Shown here: positions 36,781 to 50,655 of the stretch, in pieces
Layout: every line of letters starts with the position of its first letter
How positions within the stretch are numbered: the stretch's first letter is position 1
NCBI GenBank assembly: GCA_964035545.1
Contig: OZ037769.1
Location: 5,367,429 to 5,431,428, forward strand
Reading direction: 5' to 3'
DNA: 64,000 nt
Origin: Bugula neritina
Taxonomy: Eukaryota > Bryozoa > Gymnolaemata > Cheilostomatida > Bugulidae
Made by a program: the position numbers and the translations under genes
Notes under the pieces: model-generated
The model's database searches: none
What the model saw: the letters and a program-made list of their open reading frames with translations, nothing else
Told to the model about the DNA's origin: nothing

Positions 36781-39736
36781 ATAGAGCATTTCTCCTAACT
36801 TTATGTGCAGTGTTATATTGGCAATACAGGTAAGCTTTGCCCTGATGTTGGTTCTATACTAAGTAATTTAGATTGCAGATCAGATTAGTTTTTAGACTTT
36901 TATAAAACGTGACAAGCTGAATGTAACTGACCCCAACATAATGTATTTGTATATAGCATTTCATACTCTAGAGCAAGCGAAAACTGTATTTTAAAGTTTT
37001 TGCTATACTTTTAACTTTCCACAACAAAATTAAATATTAAAAAATTAATTGTTTTATTTTAGAAACAGAGAAAGTGGCCCAGTGATACCACAGACTAATG
37101 AACTAACACCAAAGTTTTGTTCCAGAGAGTTTGGCACTCTGTTAGCAGAAGCCCATCAACTTGTTGAACATCTGCACCACTATTACATAGTGAGACTTTA
37201 CCAGATATGGTCTCCTATAATAAGTATAACATTGTTATAAAAAAACCCATGAAAATTGATATAGTCGCTATCCCTGTGAGAAACCCCTGATGGAAAGGGT
37301 TTTTTAAGCTGGCTAAGGACTTATTTAAATAAGTTACAGGAACAATTATGACTTGATGGTCTTCCTAGCATCACCAATGGCCTTTGTCTGGGCTCCTATC
37401 CATGACCTCTTGTTTACTAAGCAAACGCTCTAACCGCTAGACCACAGCTGCTCTCTTAAAATAACAATGGGATACTATTATAAGTAGAAGTTAAATTAGT
37501 ATATATAGTATCATATAATCGTACTATATATAGATAAAAACTAAGACATTTATAAATGCAATGTATTATAATATTTTGCTGCATGGCACCTAAAAAAACT
37601 TATAAATTACCTTGAACAGAGAAAGTAATAGATTTAATAAGCATTACTTTATCAATTTTTCCCAACTACACATTTTTAGTTTTTTTCCCTATCTTTAAAT
37701 ACTTTAAAGGCATTTTATTCTCACAGTAAGGTGTAACTTCTGAAGATTTTAGATACAAATTAATACTAAATATTATTCGAGAATCTAAATAACTTTTAGA
37801 ACGGCTACTAATTTACAATATTGTGATTAAGATTCCCTTGCACCATTCACAATATTCATAAAGTAACTTTTACTCAAGTCATTAAAAGAAGATTTGCTCT
37901 ATAGATTTTTATTGTTTTATTCTTTTCATCAAAAACATTTTCATTCTTTTCATTTAAAGGAGAATCATGGGAGTTGTCATTTCATATGAGGGCTTTAGTG
38001 CGTAGTTCATAATATTTTTATACCCCTAAGTATAAAATATTATATAGTTTATTTGTTTATTCAATGTTAATAAACTCGACAAAGGCCATTTGTGATGTTA
38101 AAAAGAGTATTCAGTCATAATTGCACTTGTGCCTCATCTGATTAAGTCCTTAGCCCGATTTAACAAAAACCCTTCCATCAGGGTTTCTCGCAGAGTTAGT
38201 GACTATAAACTTGTGAGAGTTCATCAAATGTAAATATTTATTGATTCAATAGATATTAAATGTTATTTATGTTTATTCAAGTTGTTAAAATATATCCATT
38301 TAATGTTTTTACCTTCTTTTGTTTAAGCATCACTTTCTCTGTTTTGACGATGACGAGAGTGTAGTTAGGACCACCCAACAAGTTTCCTGTGAAGTGACAG
38401 AAGTGAGTTTACTATGATAAAATATTTTGATTAAATTATCCTACAAGCAGCAGAGTTGGGGGTGAATGAGTGCAGCAATCTGATGGTTGCCTAGCTTGAA
38501 GTTGGAGGACCCAACTCCAAACTTGAAAATTTCAAATTACCGCCCTCAGTCACCCCCCAACTACCAGCTGCTTATAGAATAATTCGAGTAGCTAGTCTTT
38601 TAGCGGTATAGCGGTATTTATTGGTGTTAATTTGCTCTGAGAGCCGCTTTCAACTTTAATAAATTTGAGAAATTTTATAGCCTCTCACTTTATATAATAA
38701 TGCATCCAGTTTTGTCTGATAGGAAGTTGATTCCTATCAAATTCCATACTGACTTTTGATTTGGAGAACCTGTACTTATCATAGTTATGAACAAGCTTAA
38801 TGCTCCAATTGGCTGGTTTAGGCTAGAAAAGGAAACATCACTCAACGGCTAAACCGAAATAGATGTGGCCTTAAGTCGACTTTCCACCCGAGTTTTATTT
38901 ACTCAAACCAGCTTGATAGGTTAGTCCTTCAACTTACAGATAAAATCAAGGAAGGAACTGCCAAAAACTGTGCACGAAAACAAGTGGTAAGTAAAGCTGG
39001 TTATTCCTATTACATAACTGCTCAATTCTAAACTAATGGTAGTAAAAGAAATTGAATAATTATTAGTACTCATATTGTTTTTAAATTCTAAATCATCACA
39101 ATATTACTTGAATACTAAAGAAAATTATATATTTTCACTATATTTGTTTCTATTGTTGAATTTGGGCTCTATATGAAAGCCCTTGCTCAATCAGACATGA
39201 GCACTTATGATGTGTTTATTTGCTATGCTATGTTGATCAAAAATCCAAAAGCTGTAAAAAGGCGTAAAACATGAATGTTTTAGTAACTTTGCAAATTACA
39301 ATATAGCTCTTGCATGACAGAAATATCCATATCTAGAGTTATCTATCCTTTCATCTACTCTATATCCATGTGTTATTTTATTATAATAATTATGTACTCG
39401 GTATATTCCAATTGAGGTTCTTAAGCAGTAAGCATTAATGCTTACCTTTTGCAAAATCTAAATCGTGCAGTTTAGTTATAATTAGTACATAACAACAATT
39501 AAATAACATAAATAACAATTATTATATAAAAGCATAAATATAAACAGCAATGAGTTGCTCAGTAAAGAAAATGATTTCAGCTGCAACTTTTTATTTAGGA
39601 GAAAGACATCCAATACTATAGAAAGTGCCACACCAACGTACATCACTTGCACGAGGAGATCCTGTGTTTGCTAAGATCATGTGGGTACCAGGTCAACCTT
39701 GAAATTACAGTTTTCAATTACTGCACAATCCATTAA
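36781..39736 (+). CDS. Unknown host protein with N-terminal hydrophobic segment, 5' incomplete
   Basis: Five exons join in phase: 36781-36829, 37063-37189, 38328-38402, 38876-38986 and 39599-39736 (TAA). They give at least 166 aa. The first visible exon encodes a hydrophobic stretch (AFLLTLCAVLYWQY), probably a signal anchor. Then come NELTPKFCSREFGTLLAEAHQLVEHLHHYY, an acidic LCFDDDESVV segment, a helical LDRLVLQLTDKIKEG and a cysteine-containing C-terminus with HLHEEILCLLRSCGY. I do not recognise the family. Consistent phases and good GT/AG sites over five exons support a real gene. The start codon is not established. Confidence 0.55.
37258..37452 (-). mobile_element. tRNA-derived SINE copy
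   Basis: Reverse copy with TATCCCTGTGAGAAACCCCT, CTAAGGACTTATTTAAAT and the head end CTAACCGCTAGACCACAGC. It lies in an intron of the plus-strand gene. Confidence 0.75.
38083..38215 (+). mobile_element. SINE copy, 5'-truncated
   Basis: Holds the core and tail (GTCATAATTGCACTTGTGCC to TTAGTGACTATAAACTTG) without the tRNA-like head. Confidence 0.7.
38447..38572. repeat. Small inverted-repeat (MITE-like) sequence
   Basis: AGCAGCAGAGTTGGGGGTGA at the left pairs imperfectly with TCACCCCCCAACTACCAGCT at the right, about 125 bp in all. No clear target duplication is seen. Confidence 0.4.
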
Positions 39737-40403
39737 TCAACATCTATCAATTACTAATTGATCTCTTATTTGTTTGTATATTTATTGTATTATAGATGTA
39801 ATATATTTGTATTAGTCTACTAGTGTATATACATTTGGTTGAACCAACACAACTTAGGAAATGTTGAAAGACACGAACTTTGTATTATGTAGCTTTGTCC
39901 TCAAAGTGTGTGAACAAACTTAAATTTTACATCAACTGTTGGGGGCTTCTAGTCCAAAAACTTTTATAGCAATAATCAGTGAACGCGTGAATAAAAATTA
40001 TTCATGCTTCTAATAAAATAGAAGCATGAGTTTTCAGTAATTCAGTTTTTTATTGAATTATGTAAGAAGAGAGCTTAAAATAAGCTCTGTACAGATTCAA
40101 ATAATATTTCTCCAGTATTAACAAAATGAAGTGCAAATAAAAGCTATACAGGTAAATAAACTCAATCCATAACACATTTCCAGGACAGTAAAAGCTCAAA
40201 AAAAGTAAAATATTGTGAAAAATTACAAGAATAATTGTCAGTCAAAAGTGAAAAATTAAATTGCTTATATAATGGACACACGATGCTTCAGCTAAAATAT
40301 TACATCAATATATTTCAGTGACCCATTGAGTCATTCCCTGTTTTATTCAATTAACATTACAATATGAAGCAGTTTAAAATCTTGACTAATGATGTATTGA
40401 AGA

Positions 40404-43400
40404 TCATACTTTTTGTGGCTGATCTGGGTAAGGTTGATATTGTGGTGTAACAGCAGCGTCATAAGGTGGTGCAGGAGATTGTCCAGGTGGTGGTGGATCA
40501 GCAGAATATGCAGGATAGGACGAATCCACATTTCCTGTCGGTTCATCAGGGTTCATAGGATGAGTTTCTAATACAAAGATTGATAAATACAAACACACCA
40601 CAAATATTTTATCAATTTCATTAGTCAGTTTACAAAATGTCAATCTAAAAGAAAAAGCAATCTGTAATTCTAAAATAATTGAAAAGCCTTCTGTATGTTT
40701 GCAAGGAAAGATAGCTTCCACACTTGCTCAAGTTACAAATAATTTTATTAATTGTTTTTTGGTAAGATAACAATGTTGCAGGAGTTTTTTGTTGTATCTT
40801 TAAGAAAAGTATTGTGCAATGAAAGCTTTTTGTGAAAGCTTTCACAATAGCTTTATACTGATAGTTTGTGTTTAATGAGTCAGTACAGCTCAATTTTCCT
40901 CTTGTTAAAGATGCAGGCAACTTAAACTTTAAAGTCCAAATAATTGTAAGTATTGTACTATCTTTTGTTTTTAAATTCAAAAATTGAAATTTCTGTCAGA
41001 AATAGCTGTGTTGATTAATGTTAATTTAACAAGATGTTTTTTACAGTTATAGGTTACAGTTTGAGTTTTGTGAGAGAAATAAACTGTTGGCATTAGGCAA
41101 AAGATAGAGTTGTGGCCTGCATCTGCACTGTGCACTGTGCTGATACAAATAATTACTGACAAGTTAAGAAAATTTTCAATAAGCATTTTCAAAACAAGCA
41201 TCAGTAAATGTTATACCTGTTTCAGCTGAAAGCATCATGAGTATAATACACCATGGCGTTATGACAATCATCTGCGTAACTTAGGAGTTGTCATTTACTG
41301 TCTTATGAATTGATCTGTTATATAAAGTGACTGATGTGATTACCTTCCATTTTCTGAGCATCATCAAGAGGGACGCCGTTATTCTCCTCCTCATCGTCTT
41401 TGCAGCAGCAGCTGACGGCTACGCAGCATATGGCTATTGTCACAAATATCACCGCAAGAATTATTCCTATGACAGCTCCAGCTACGCGGCCCCCACTGCA
41501 AGTTAAATACAAATGCAAAAAAAGCAAGCTATTTACAGTCATTTTGAATCTTCTAAAGCAACACATAACAGCTTTCAAATCTTTTCAAAAATACGGAATA
41601 GTAAATCAGAAATGATCAACACCATGAAATAAACAAAGTTTGTTCTAAATTCACAAACAGTGTGTGTTTGCAACTATACATAAGGGAAACTTTTCACTAT
41701 GTCTACATCATACATTGTTAAAATAAATTTTGTCATTCAATATAAAATGGAAGCTTTGAATTTCTAACTCATCAAGCACATCAATTTGAGAAAAAGTAGC
41801 TCAAACAACTACGTTTTGGTAGAGATGGTGTACCAGTATTACAGGCTATTATATTATGTATCAGGGATTTGTCTACTCTTGCTCAACTTTGTGAAATGGA
41901 GTCTAGTCTATTACTGGTTCAAATGCAGTTCAAACCAATTCATGTTACTTAAATATTTTTTTAGCTAGCCACATGTCTGATCTACTGTGACTTAGGTGTG
42001 ACGAATTTGTGACCTAAGTACGTGAGTACTGTCCTTCAAACCTAGATTAAGTTATTACCAAACAATTCTTGTGGTATTACTTGGTTAAATAAATAATATA
42101 TAGTATTAGAAGTTGTCCTACTTAAGTTCAAATTTGCCTCTGGCAATAAAATTCACTCTCTCCGTAACAGTTGAATTTTGATCAGCTGCAAGAAGAAAGA
42201 AAGTTTTCAAAAGTTTAGTATTAAGTGAAGAGAAAAAGGGTTTAGTGGAAGTAGTGATTAAAATGCAAATCAATTCAACTCATGCTTGCAACATCAAGTA
42301 TTCTTAGGCTAAGCAAGTTTACAGTAGAGCAGCAGAATAGACAAATCAGTGAGCAGAGTGGAGATTTCAGAATTGATTTCGTTACTTCTATGGCATTTCA
42401 TGTTAGTTTATGCAATGAGATTTCTTTCAACTCCCAGAGGGAGCATCTATAATATACTAACAAGCTAAAAGCTGCTTGCCTTTGATTAAAATCAATTAAC
42501 ATCCATGCATACAGCATGTTGCTGTTTTATAGCTTGTTTCAAGTACAGTGTACTCCAAAAACTTTATTGCTCTTTGATTGATGAGAATAGATAATGTCTT
42601 ACCGCTGTAAATCAACTGGTTACTGACAGATCGTTCTGTTATTACCTACCACTATAATATTTTAACAAAACACTCTTGAGTATGCACTCTTGAGTATGCA
42701 CTCTTGAGTATGCAGATTGACCATACTTTGCATGTATAATTAGTTTTCATAACTTTGAAAGTATAGTAAGTAGAATTTCACTGACTTCTTCCAATAGCCA
42801 CAGCAGTATTGCTCATCGGCCAGGCCACAGCAGTACGTATCCTTGGGGCTATCTGTGGGGTGGTATGGACAGACAAAGTAGCCCAGTGTCTCTTTCAAGG
42901 TGGAGTTGTCATACCCAGGCAGAGATGTGTAACAAACAGTCGGATCTATGGAAAAGCAAAATTTTACAGTTATCCAACTTGAAAGAACTGCCTTTGGTGT
43001 TTCAGACTGTTCCAATAGATCGATATTATATATTAAAATAAATTTTAACAAGCAATAATGTCAGCAAATATTAAATTTGCGATTAAACAGCTGGCTTATA
43101 TTTTTCAATTTTCTTAGCATTTTGACAAATCGAAATAATGTAAACCTGGAACCCAGCTTTGCCCTAATGGATAAGAACACGGGCTACTATAAAAGCTATC
43201 TTTAGACTATGCCAATTGCCAATAAAGTCATGTGATCAAAATGAATCCAATACTAAATTGGAGCAATGCTCTTGGGCTATGATGCAACCGTTCATCATCC
43301 AAAGTGAAATCCACAGTTCAATAAGATGTTTTGATATAAAATGATGTTAAGAAACATTATTTGGAATTACAACATTGACATCTGAAAAGGACTTAGTAAA

Positions 43401-46021
43401 ATAATAATATACTAGGCATTCAAAGGGGTAAACATATTTAGTAAACTTTAGCTCAGTGCTGCTATAATTAACTCAACAAGTCAAGGAAAAGCTCAACACA
43501 TAGATAAGACTAGCAGTCATTACAGTGAACAATGTGGGTAGTTTGTATACTGATGAATCTACACTGCGCCAGGCTTATTATTTAAATCTGCGATAATTTA
43601 TTACATTTTTAGTTCAATGAGTATTGTATAAACTCTCCAATTATACTAACAATGTAGAGCAAAATCATAGACTCCCCAACACATTCCACCAGAAAGTAGA
43701 GGCCAAAAAAGACGATGTAAAATGTTGAACCTTCATAAAAATTTTCAAGGCAAAACTAACATTTGGTTAAAAGGCCAATGAACTACTGATAATGGAAACT
43801 AGCTTGCATAAAATTAATTTCCTAATAATTGATGGCAAGTTTAAAAGCATATTTTCAAGAAAAGCCATTAAACTAAGTAGAACATTTACTATCTCTTGGT
43901 CTGCAACTACTGTACGTAGTTACTGCAACAGCTACTATAGTGTGACATTTGACGTTACAGCCACTGTGAAAGAGCATTGGCACATTAACTTGGTACTAGC
44001 CAGATGACTTTTAGAGATGAGGCCACCTATATTCTGGTACAATGAAGTTGGACCTCACACAGCTATTGGGCCAATGAGGTTGGACCTCACACAGCTTTTG
44101 AGCCAATGAGGTTGGACCTTTTAGGCCAATGACACAACTCTTCTGGGTAGATATCAACAATAGTTCTGTTTAACCTCCAATATCAACAATTGTAAGCCAT
44201 TTTTTTATCAATTATTATTCTAATAATACTTGGAGAGCAAAAAATAGCAGTGTGGTATTGCTCAGTCCTTTAACCCTCTTGCAAATTCAAATGCCTTGTG
44301 AGGATTGTTATTTTCAAGTATGTTAGCTACCTTCAGTTATATTTCAAGATTTCATATAGTGTTCCTTATTCTGTAACTTGTTACATGTTGTAATACAGGT
44401 CTAACCTCAAAGAGCAGTGCCAAAAGTTGTAACAAAACTCTATCATTTACGTAACTCTTATAGCTGTGTTGGTGCCAAGTGAAGCAATGAATAACACCAT
44501 TCTACTCCTAGTCACACTAGATTTAGTTTGTATAAAACTAATACTTCTGGTATATAATTAGCCTACTGTAATACAAACTCATGAAAAAAACGGTCAGAAA
44601 CTTCTCCATTCAGTAAAACTGAAAGTCTGATGCTAAATATCAAGTTACAACCTTCGCAACTTCTATATTGATTAGTATCATACCAGACTATGTCACGTGA
44701 CTATCCATTAAACATTCTAGTGTAGCATTGCATATTCTTCAATATTAATTTCTTTTCCAAAAAAACCTTGGCAATCAAGCATAGGCAAATCTTCAGCAAA
44801 TAAAAAAACTCACACAAGTTTATAGTCAGCATCCTTGCAAGAAAACCCCTGATGGAACGGGTTTTTGTAAAATCATGCTAAGGACTTATTCATATGAGGC
44901 ACAGGAGCAATTATGACTGGATGCTCTTCCTAACATCACCATTGGCCTTTGTCTTGACACGAACCCATGATTGCGCTAACTAGGCAAACGCTCTAATCCC
45001 CTAGACAAAAGCAGCGAAGACTTAGGATTCAAATTGATTACAAGACGCCTAATAAGAATTGACTTACTCTTCCTAAAGTGTGGTGTACCAACAAATCTCA
45101 GTCTATAGCTAGCCAACCCTGCAACAGGTATATTGGAGGCTAATGCCTTTCTGTACGTGTACTTTGGGATCCTAACACTGGAAACTCTGGAAACTTTGGA
45201 AACTCTGGAAACTCTTATCCTGAACCCTCTGCTAGACACCTGGCCTGAAAAACAAAGGTCTATTGAGTGCAAGAAACAAAATAAGTCATATAGAACTGTG
45301 GAGGTGGAGAAAAGTTTCATCACCTGACAAGTTTTTGATGTCAAGCATTGTCTGACCAGATTAGAAGGTAACTTTAGGAATTTAAAATGTGTTGCATTTG
45401 AGAACATTAATTCTTCAAGGAGGTGACTTGCTTACAAAAAGGGCTTTTTGCAGTTTATATAAAAGAATGATGTGCTAGTATTTTTCTGAAATGTTTAAAA
45501 AAACACATCAATTAGCTATCTGTTGTACAATGATCTGATGTTGACAAGCTACTGACAAACCCTAGCAGGTATTAAAGCTACCCCCCCCCCCATGCGATTG
45601 GACAAGTGATAGAGGAAAAAATGTAGCTAGGGCTTAGACTGGTAGGTTAATATCACATCTGTTGGATATTAAGTCGAAAAAATATTAACCCACCCTTACC
45701 TTTGAAATCTTAGGGTATTGTAACTTCACAAAAAAATTACTAGTGTTTTACATGAAAAGCCGCCAAGAACAAATTACATCAAAGAACTCAATTATAGGGC
45801 TCAAACATTGTATTAGGTTATTTAGAAATTTGCAAGCAGGCCTTTGTTTGGCATAGATTTGGTTTGATATTTGATTGTAAGGGAAATGTTTCAAGTTACA
45901 AATGTTAATAAGAATAGAAGACACATGAAGTGAGTAGCTGGTACACTGTGTCTTCTACCCACGCATACTTACCTAGTGATGAAACTAGAGCTAACAAACC
46001 AAGAAGACATCCAACTTTCAT
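40404..46021 (-). CDS. Shisa-like membrane protein A
   Basis: Five exons in phase: 45973-46021, 45068-45244, 42786-42945, 41344-41495 and 40404-40567, giving 233 aa. Signal peptide MKVGCLLGLLALVSSL. A basic Ser/Arg/Val-rich second exon. A cysteine-rich Shisa domain in exon 3 (VCYTSL, FVCPYHPTD, YCCGLADEQYCCGYW) has the CC-x(n)-CC pattern of the family. One transmembrane helix (AGAVIGIILAVIFVTIAICC) ends in cysteines (SCCCKDDEEEN), and a Pro/Tyr-rich tail includes DPPPPGQSPAPPYDAA, a PPxY-type motif. Shisa proteins are single-pass adaptors that affect maturation or trafficking of receptors. The partner here is unknown. Two SINE- and repeat-bearing introns enlarge the gene. Confidence 0.8.
42668..42715. 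repeat. Three 14-bp tandem units
   Basis: ACTCTTGAGTATGC occurs three times in direct order within an intron of Shisa-like gene A. Confidence 0.85.
44036..44125. repeat. Three units of about 32 bp
   Basis: GCCAATGAGGTTGGACCT recurs, twice followed by CACACAGCT. It lies in the same intron of Shisa-like gene A. Confidence 0.8.
44811..45010 (-). mobile_element. tRNA-derived SINE copy
   Basis: Reverse copy with CACAAGTTTATAGTCAGCAT, GGACTTATTCATATGAGGCA and the head end CTCTAATCCCCTAGAC. It ends about 60 bp from exon 2 of Shisa-like gene A. Confidence 0.75.
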
Positions 46022-49000
46022 GTTGACTTGTAGTTCTTCTGACTTTGGACTGAAAGTAATGGTGGAATAAATATTTAGCAATAACCAGAAGTAGAGGGAG
46101 GCTCATTAATTGTTCATAGTCTAGATTCTAGACTCTAGAGCTAATAGCAACACTGTGCTGATGGGCAGGTTAATGAGTAGATGAAGCACAAAGAGGTTTA
46201 TAAAGCAATTCAACAATTTATATCTGTTAGTATTTCATATTATAGTCTAGAGAAAATTAATGACCTCTATAAATGGCTGATTTATGTTTGTTAGTATAAT
46301 ATCTTAATAGGTGTTTGGCTTAAACTTAGCAGTATCAACAAAACAACTGCTGCTGCTGCTACTGCTGCTGCTGTTATAAGATAAAACTCTGTCTAATAAG
46401 AACTATGATAATAATGTAATACAATTAATACTTAATTCATATCGTTACTTCTACTACTCAGACTGCAAGACATGCATGGAATCATATATTTGTAATGGCA
46501 GCATAATATATCAGCAATAAAGCAGCTGAGTTCTACGCACTATAAGAGCTAGCCAGCGATAGCAAGATGCCCTATTCATAGATAAAACATAAGTTATATA
46601 AATTGAACATATCTAAAGCTAGAACGCATTCCAATTTATTCTTTTGTAGTAGCAGCAAGATGAAGGTTACTAGGACACTGGCTTATAATATACCAAAAGC
46701 AACTCAAAATATGAGAAAGTGATTTAAGTAGTTGGCTACTTGACTTCAATGGTTTTGTCTGAGCCATGACTTAACTTGCTGCAGCATGACCTAGCCCTGG
46801 ATCCTACTAGACTAAACCAGACTCTCTGCTCTAAGGAGGGGTGAATATATCTACAGTTTTGGCTAGTTTACAAAGTACCCACTCTTACTCTACTTCACAC
46901 TTGGGAGCAGCAGTGGAAAAATTGAAATAGCTTAAGTTCTTAAATTTTATTATTAAATTTTAGTTTGGGGCGTGAGTTGAAATTCTCCCAAGAACATAAC
47001 TTCTTTTGCTACATTTCTAATCTAGAATACAGTCTTTTCTCAATTTATCCATTGCTGCACCTAGCCCTACTTCAAATCAGTGGAAATATATTATTTTTCA
47101 TAAGAAACAAAACAGAAAATACATAGTTGCATAAAATTATAATATACTAGTAACAGAAGCAGAGTGAATAATATTTATATTATAGGGGCCGCCTGTTGAA
47201 CAGCCCTGGTCTATAACACTCACTAGACTTGAGTATTTAACTTATTCTATTGGTGCTCAGAAATCAAGCAAGATTAGCATCAAAATAGAAACGAGAACTT
47301 AGAACATGTATACACTTCCTTTAAATCGTTGGTTTGTCATATCATCGCCAGCTCCCTATCATATGCTATCTTTTAAAGCCACTTTTAAAATTTCACAGCT
47401 TTCAAAAATGGAAGAATCTAGATTGAACACCTGTCATTGTCAATAGGCTATTTTAATTTATAATTATATCAATATTTTGACACCATAAAAGACTATGACT
47501 GCTAGCACTTAGTCTACACGCAACCAATATTTTAATACTAATAGTACTAATAGTAATTCTGAATTCCAATAACCTATAAAAATTGCTTAAGATTGAAGTT
47601 GATGGCAGCAGTTACTCCTATAGACGAAGTTACTGCAAGAATGAAGCTACCTATAGCACTACAGTATGGATATATGGGCTGCTTACTTGCTTTTTACTAA
47701 AGTTGTTGTACGTTTAAATCCGTCCTCAAGCCTAGTCTTCGCTTACTCCAACCAAGTCTTGACCTATTAACATTTAAATTCTACTATACGGACGGCTTGC
47801 TCTTTACTGATTGATCGCAATGACGCAGCTGCATAAATGGCCTAGATTCTCTCGCAAACGCGTTCTCAATAACCACAATAATAATAGCATGCCCTTTTAA
47901 TAGGGCATTTTCAGTACATGCCGTCACTCTGTTATGATTAAGTGTTGAGTGTCATTGGACTGTGTCAACAAATACAACACACAACTCGGAGTACATACAT
48001 CCTTGTACTGCGATATAATATGATCCACCTCACTGACCACACCATTCGCAATATGATATACTAATCTAGCTATCGTTATTTGCTCTCCGGGAGATGCTTT
48101 TCATTACATCTCATATACATATAGCATTATAATAATATATTTACCGACATCTATATTATATTATTATTTTGATGAATTTGGCATCTGCATTTTTAATCAT
48201 GTATTAATGTTATTACATTCAGGAATACTGAGTGTGTATATTAAATTTGTTTGCTAATGTTGCAGTAAAGATGTCCCTAGTAATAGAATTAATTTCAGTC
48301 TTGCAGAACTCACAATAACCCCTAAAAGCACTAATTGGTATAGTATAAATGGTTTACTAGGAACTATTACCTCGAACCACACAGCTAACATAGCTAGTTG
48401 TTTTTTGGCCCCACCAAAGAACCTTCTCCACTATTTGTTATGCTAAACTGACAATCTAACCGCCAAATCACTACTAGTAATAGTACTCAAGTGAGCAAAG
48501 TATATATACTAGAATACATAAGATACAATAAATCAATAAAAAGCCTGTCATCACATTATAACAACATTATTGTAGTATATTTATACTTCAAACATATTGT
48601 TTATTATAATATGCAGACATGAATCTAATCACGCATAAAAGACTTGAATTATTATATAATTGCATATATAGTTCTTATATCAAGAATTAGGAGCTACATA
48701 GATATGTTTTCTAAATTTTAGTGAAAACCTCTATAATGTGGTCTATCTGCTGTAAGATGAAACACTTTCGTAGAAATTAAATGAGAATTAAACTTGCAAA
48801 CAAAATACTTTTGAAAGTGCTATAACAAAGATAAGGGTTTCAATATATTAATAGTCAATAAATAGGTTGATTTAATATCTTTGATTAATTAGGTAACGTT
48901 TATTTCAGTAAGATATGGATATAATCTTCTCTTAATCTTAAATTTTATATTTCATATATGATTTTAAAAATGCTTTTATATAACTTGGATAATAAACTAA

Positions 49001-50655
49001 TAGTACAAGCAATAGAAGTTCAAACTAGTTAGTGACTTCAATTATAATAAAGTACATAGCATGGTAGCCTGAAAACAGTTGGTACATGCAGCACTGAAAC
49101 CAAATATCGAAGTATAACAATATAGTATATAAATGTAGTAAAAGCAAATCTTACAAAAACTATAACTGGTAAATTTGTGGGAGAAGCTTGATTTCTGCAA
49201 ATATACTGCCACCAAAGCTGGTAAAAGCCGTTTCAATGTTATCCTAATATTAAGTGCAATTTGAATTTTCTGCTTTGCATGGGAAGGCAACTGCCAATGC
49301 TTGGTTGCATGTCATCTTTTTGTATTTTCAATTAGTTTGTATATTGCTTATCAGAGCTCTGTTGAAAATTTAAGAAAAAAGAAATCATATATGTAAATGA
49401 ATATTTCACAAAAATCTCAATATAGCTGCGCTTTCGGTCTGCTTTGGTGAGGAATAAATAATGGAGACTAATCACTTAAAATATGGTATGAAGTTCAGAG
49501 TTATCTTTCTAGGCATAAATTAATGTTTTTATCAGTTTTTGCTATTTCAATGTTACAATATTTACACAAAATTTCATATTATTTAAGTTTACTTATGTTA
49601 TCGCTTTCCAAACTTTAAAAATCAGGAGAGTTGCACCGTTGGGCTGGGATTCATCATAATATAGAAATAATATTATAGTTTCATTCATTTGAGTTGTTTA
49701 GCATCAATGCTACATTGGAGTTGTGTTTCACTCAGCAGCTCAAAGTAAATCATTCAGATTTTGTTTCACTGACATTTCCATAGTGCTTAGTGCCATGTTC
49801 AAGGTAAAGCTCAGCATATGTTTTGTGACGTATTATATTGTAGACTTTTTTTGTATTTTATTATAACATAGATTGCTATAACATTGAAAAATAACTAAAA
49901 ATTATACCTAAAAATACTTATTACCCAAAATTAAAACAGTCGTTTTAAACACAAACAAAAAAATATTATATAAAATTGAGAAAAAAGCTTTAATTGTTAA
50001 ACTTTTGATTAAATTTTATCACAATCACAATTCAAAAATTTATGCATCAAAGAGAGCAAGATATTTGTGGCCGTATTATAGCAATAAATAAAAAGTACAT
50101 AATTCACAAAGAGCCAATATCGACTAGCTGTCTCAGACCGACTGTTATCATCAAATATCATAATTATAATTAGCATTCTGTGCAAGTAGATGAGATGATA
50201 ACTTCTTCTATTAATGTTGGAATTCTGTTTAGACTCTTGCGGAATCTTTAATATTTGATCGATTGATCTTGAGCTGTAAAATTGATTAATATATTTCGTA
50301 GTAGTTCTCTTGATACTTTAATGATAGCTATTTTTCTAGAATACATTTACAAATATAAAAATATTTAAATAAGAATTTTTTTCATCAGTAAACTATTGTT
50401 TAGATTCCATTTATCACATTAATGAAGAGACAACTCCATTCACTAAAAACTAAAATATTGCCCAATAGCATCTTAAGTAATTTCAAATGAAAAGTCAAGA
50501 ATGTTGTTAACTTTCATGCGTAGCTTTGTAAGTACACTGAGCTCGAGATAGAAATCCAGCTTTTTATATTGTCTATATTGTTTACATGTTTAGAGTTACT
50601 TCACAAATATACTGCATATATGCTCAATGATTACATATTGACAAGATAGCACTAC
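46022..50655. other. Spacer and possible terminal intron of Shisa-like gene B
   Basis: Shisa-like gene B needs a last exon, and none could be identified here with confidence. A (CTG)n stretch lies near 46348-46374. A fragment of an hAT-type end lies at 47185-47208. Confidence 0.4.
47185..47208 (-). mobile_element. Solitary end of the hAT-like element
   Basis: On the minus strand it reads CAGGGCTGTTCAACAGGCGG plus CCCC, 22 of 24 bases as at 54296. Nothing further matches, so it is a truncated copy. Confidence 0.5.

Noticed and set aside
42131-42187. Possible extra exon of Shisa-like gene A between the cysteine and transmembrane exons
   Set aside because: Exon 3 (phase 2) joins exon 4 directly in frame, and paralogue B has the same direct junction.
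45133-45327. Plus-strand ORF with E-T-L repeats
   Set aside because: Antisense of the V-S-R repeat in Shisa-like A exon 2.
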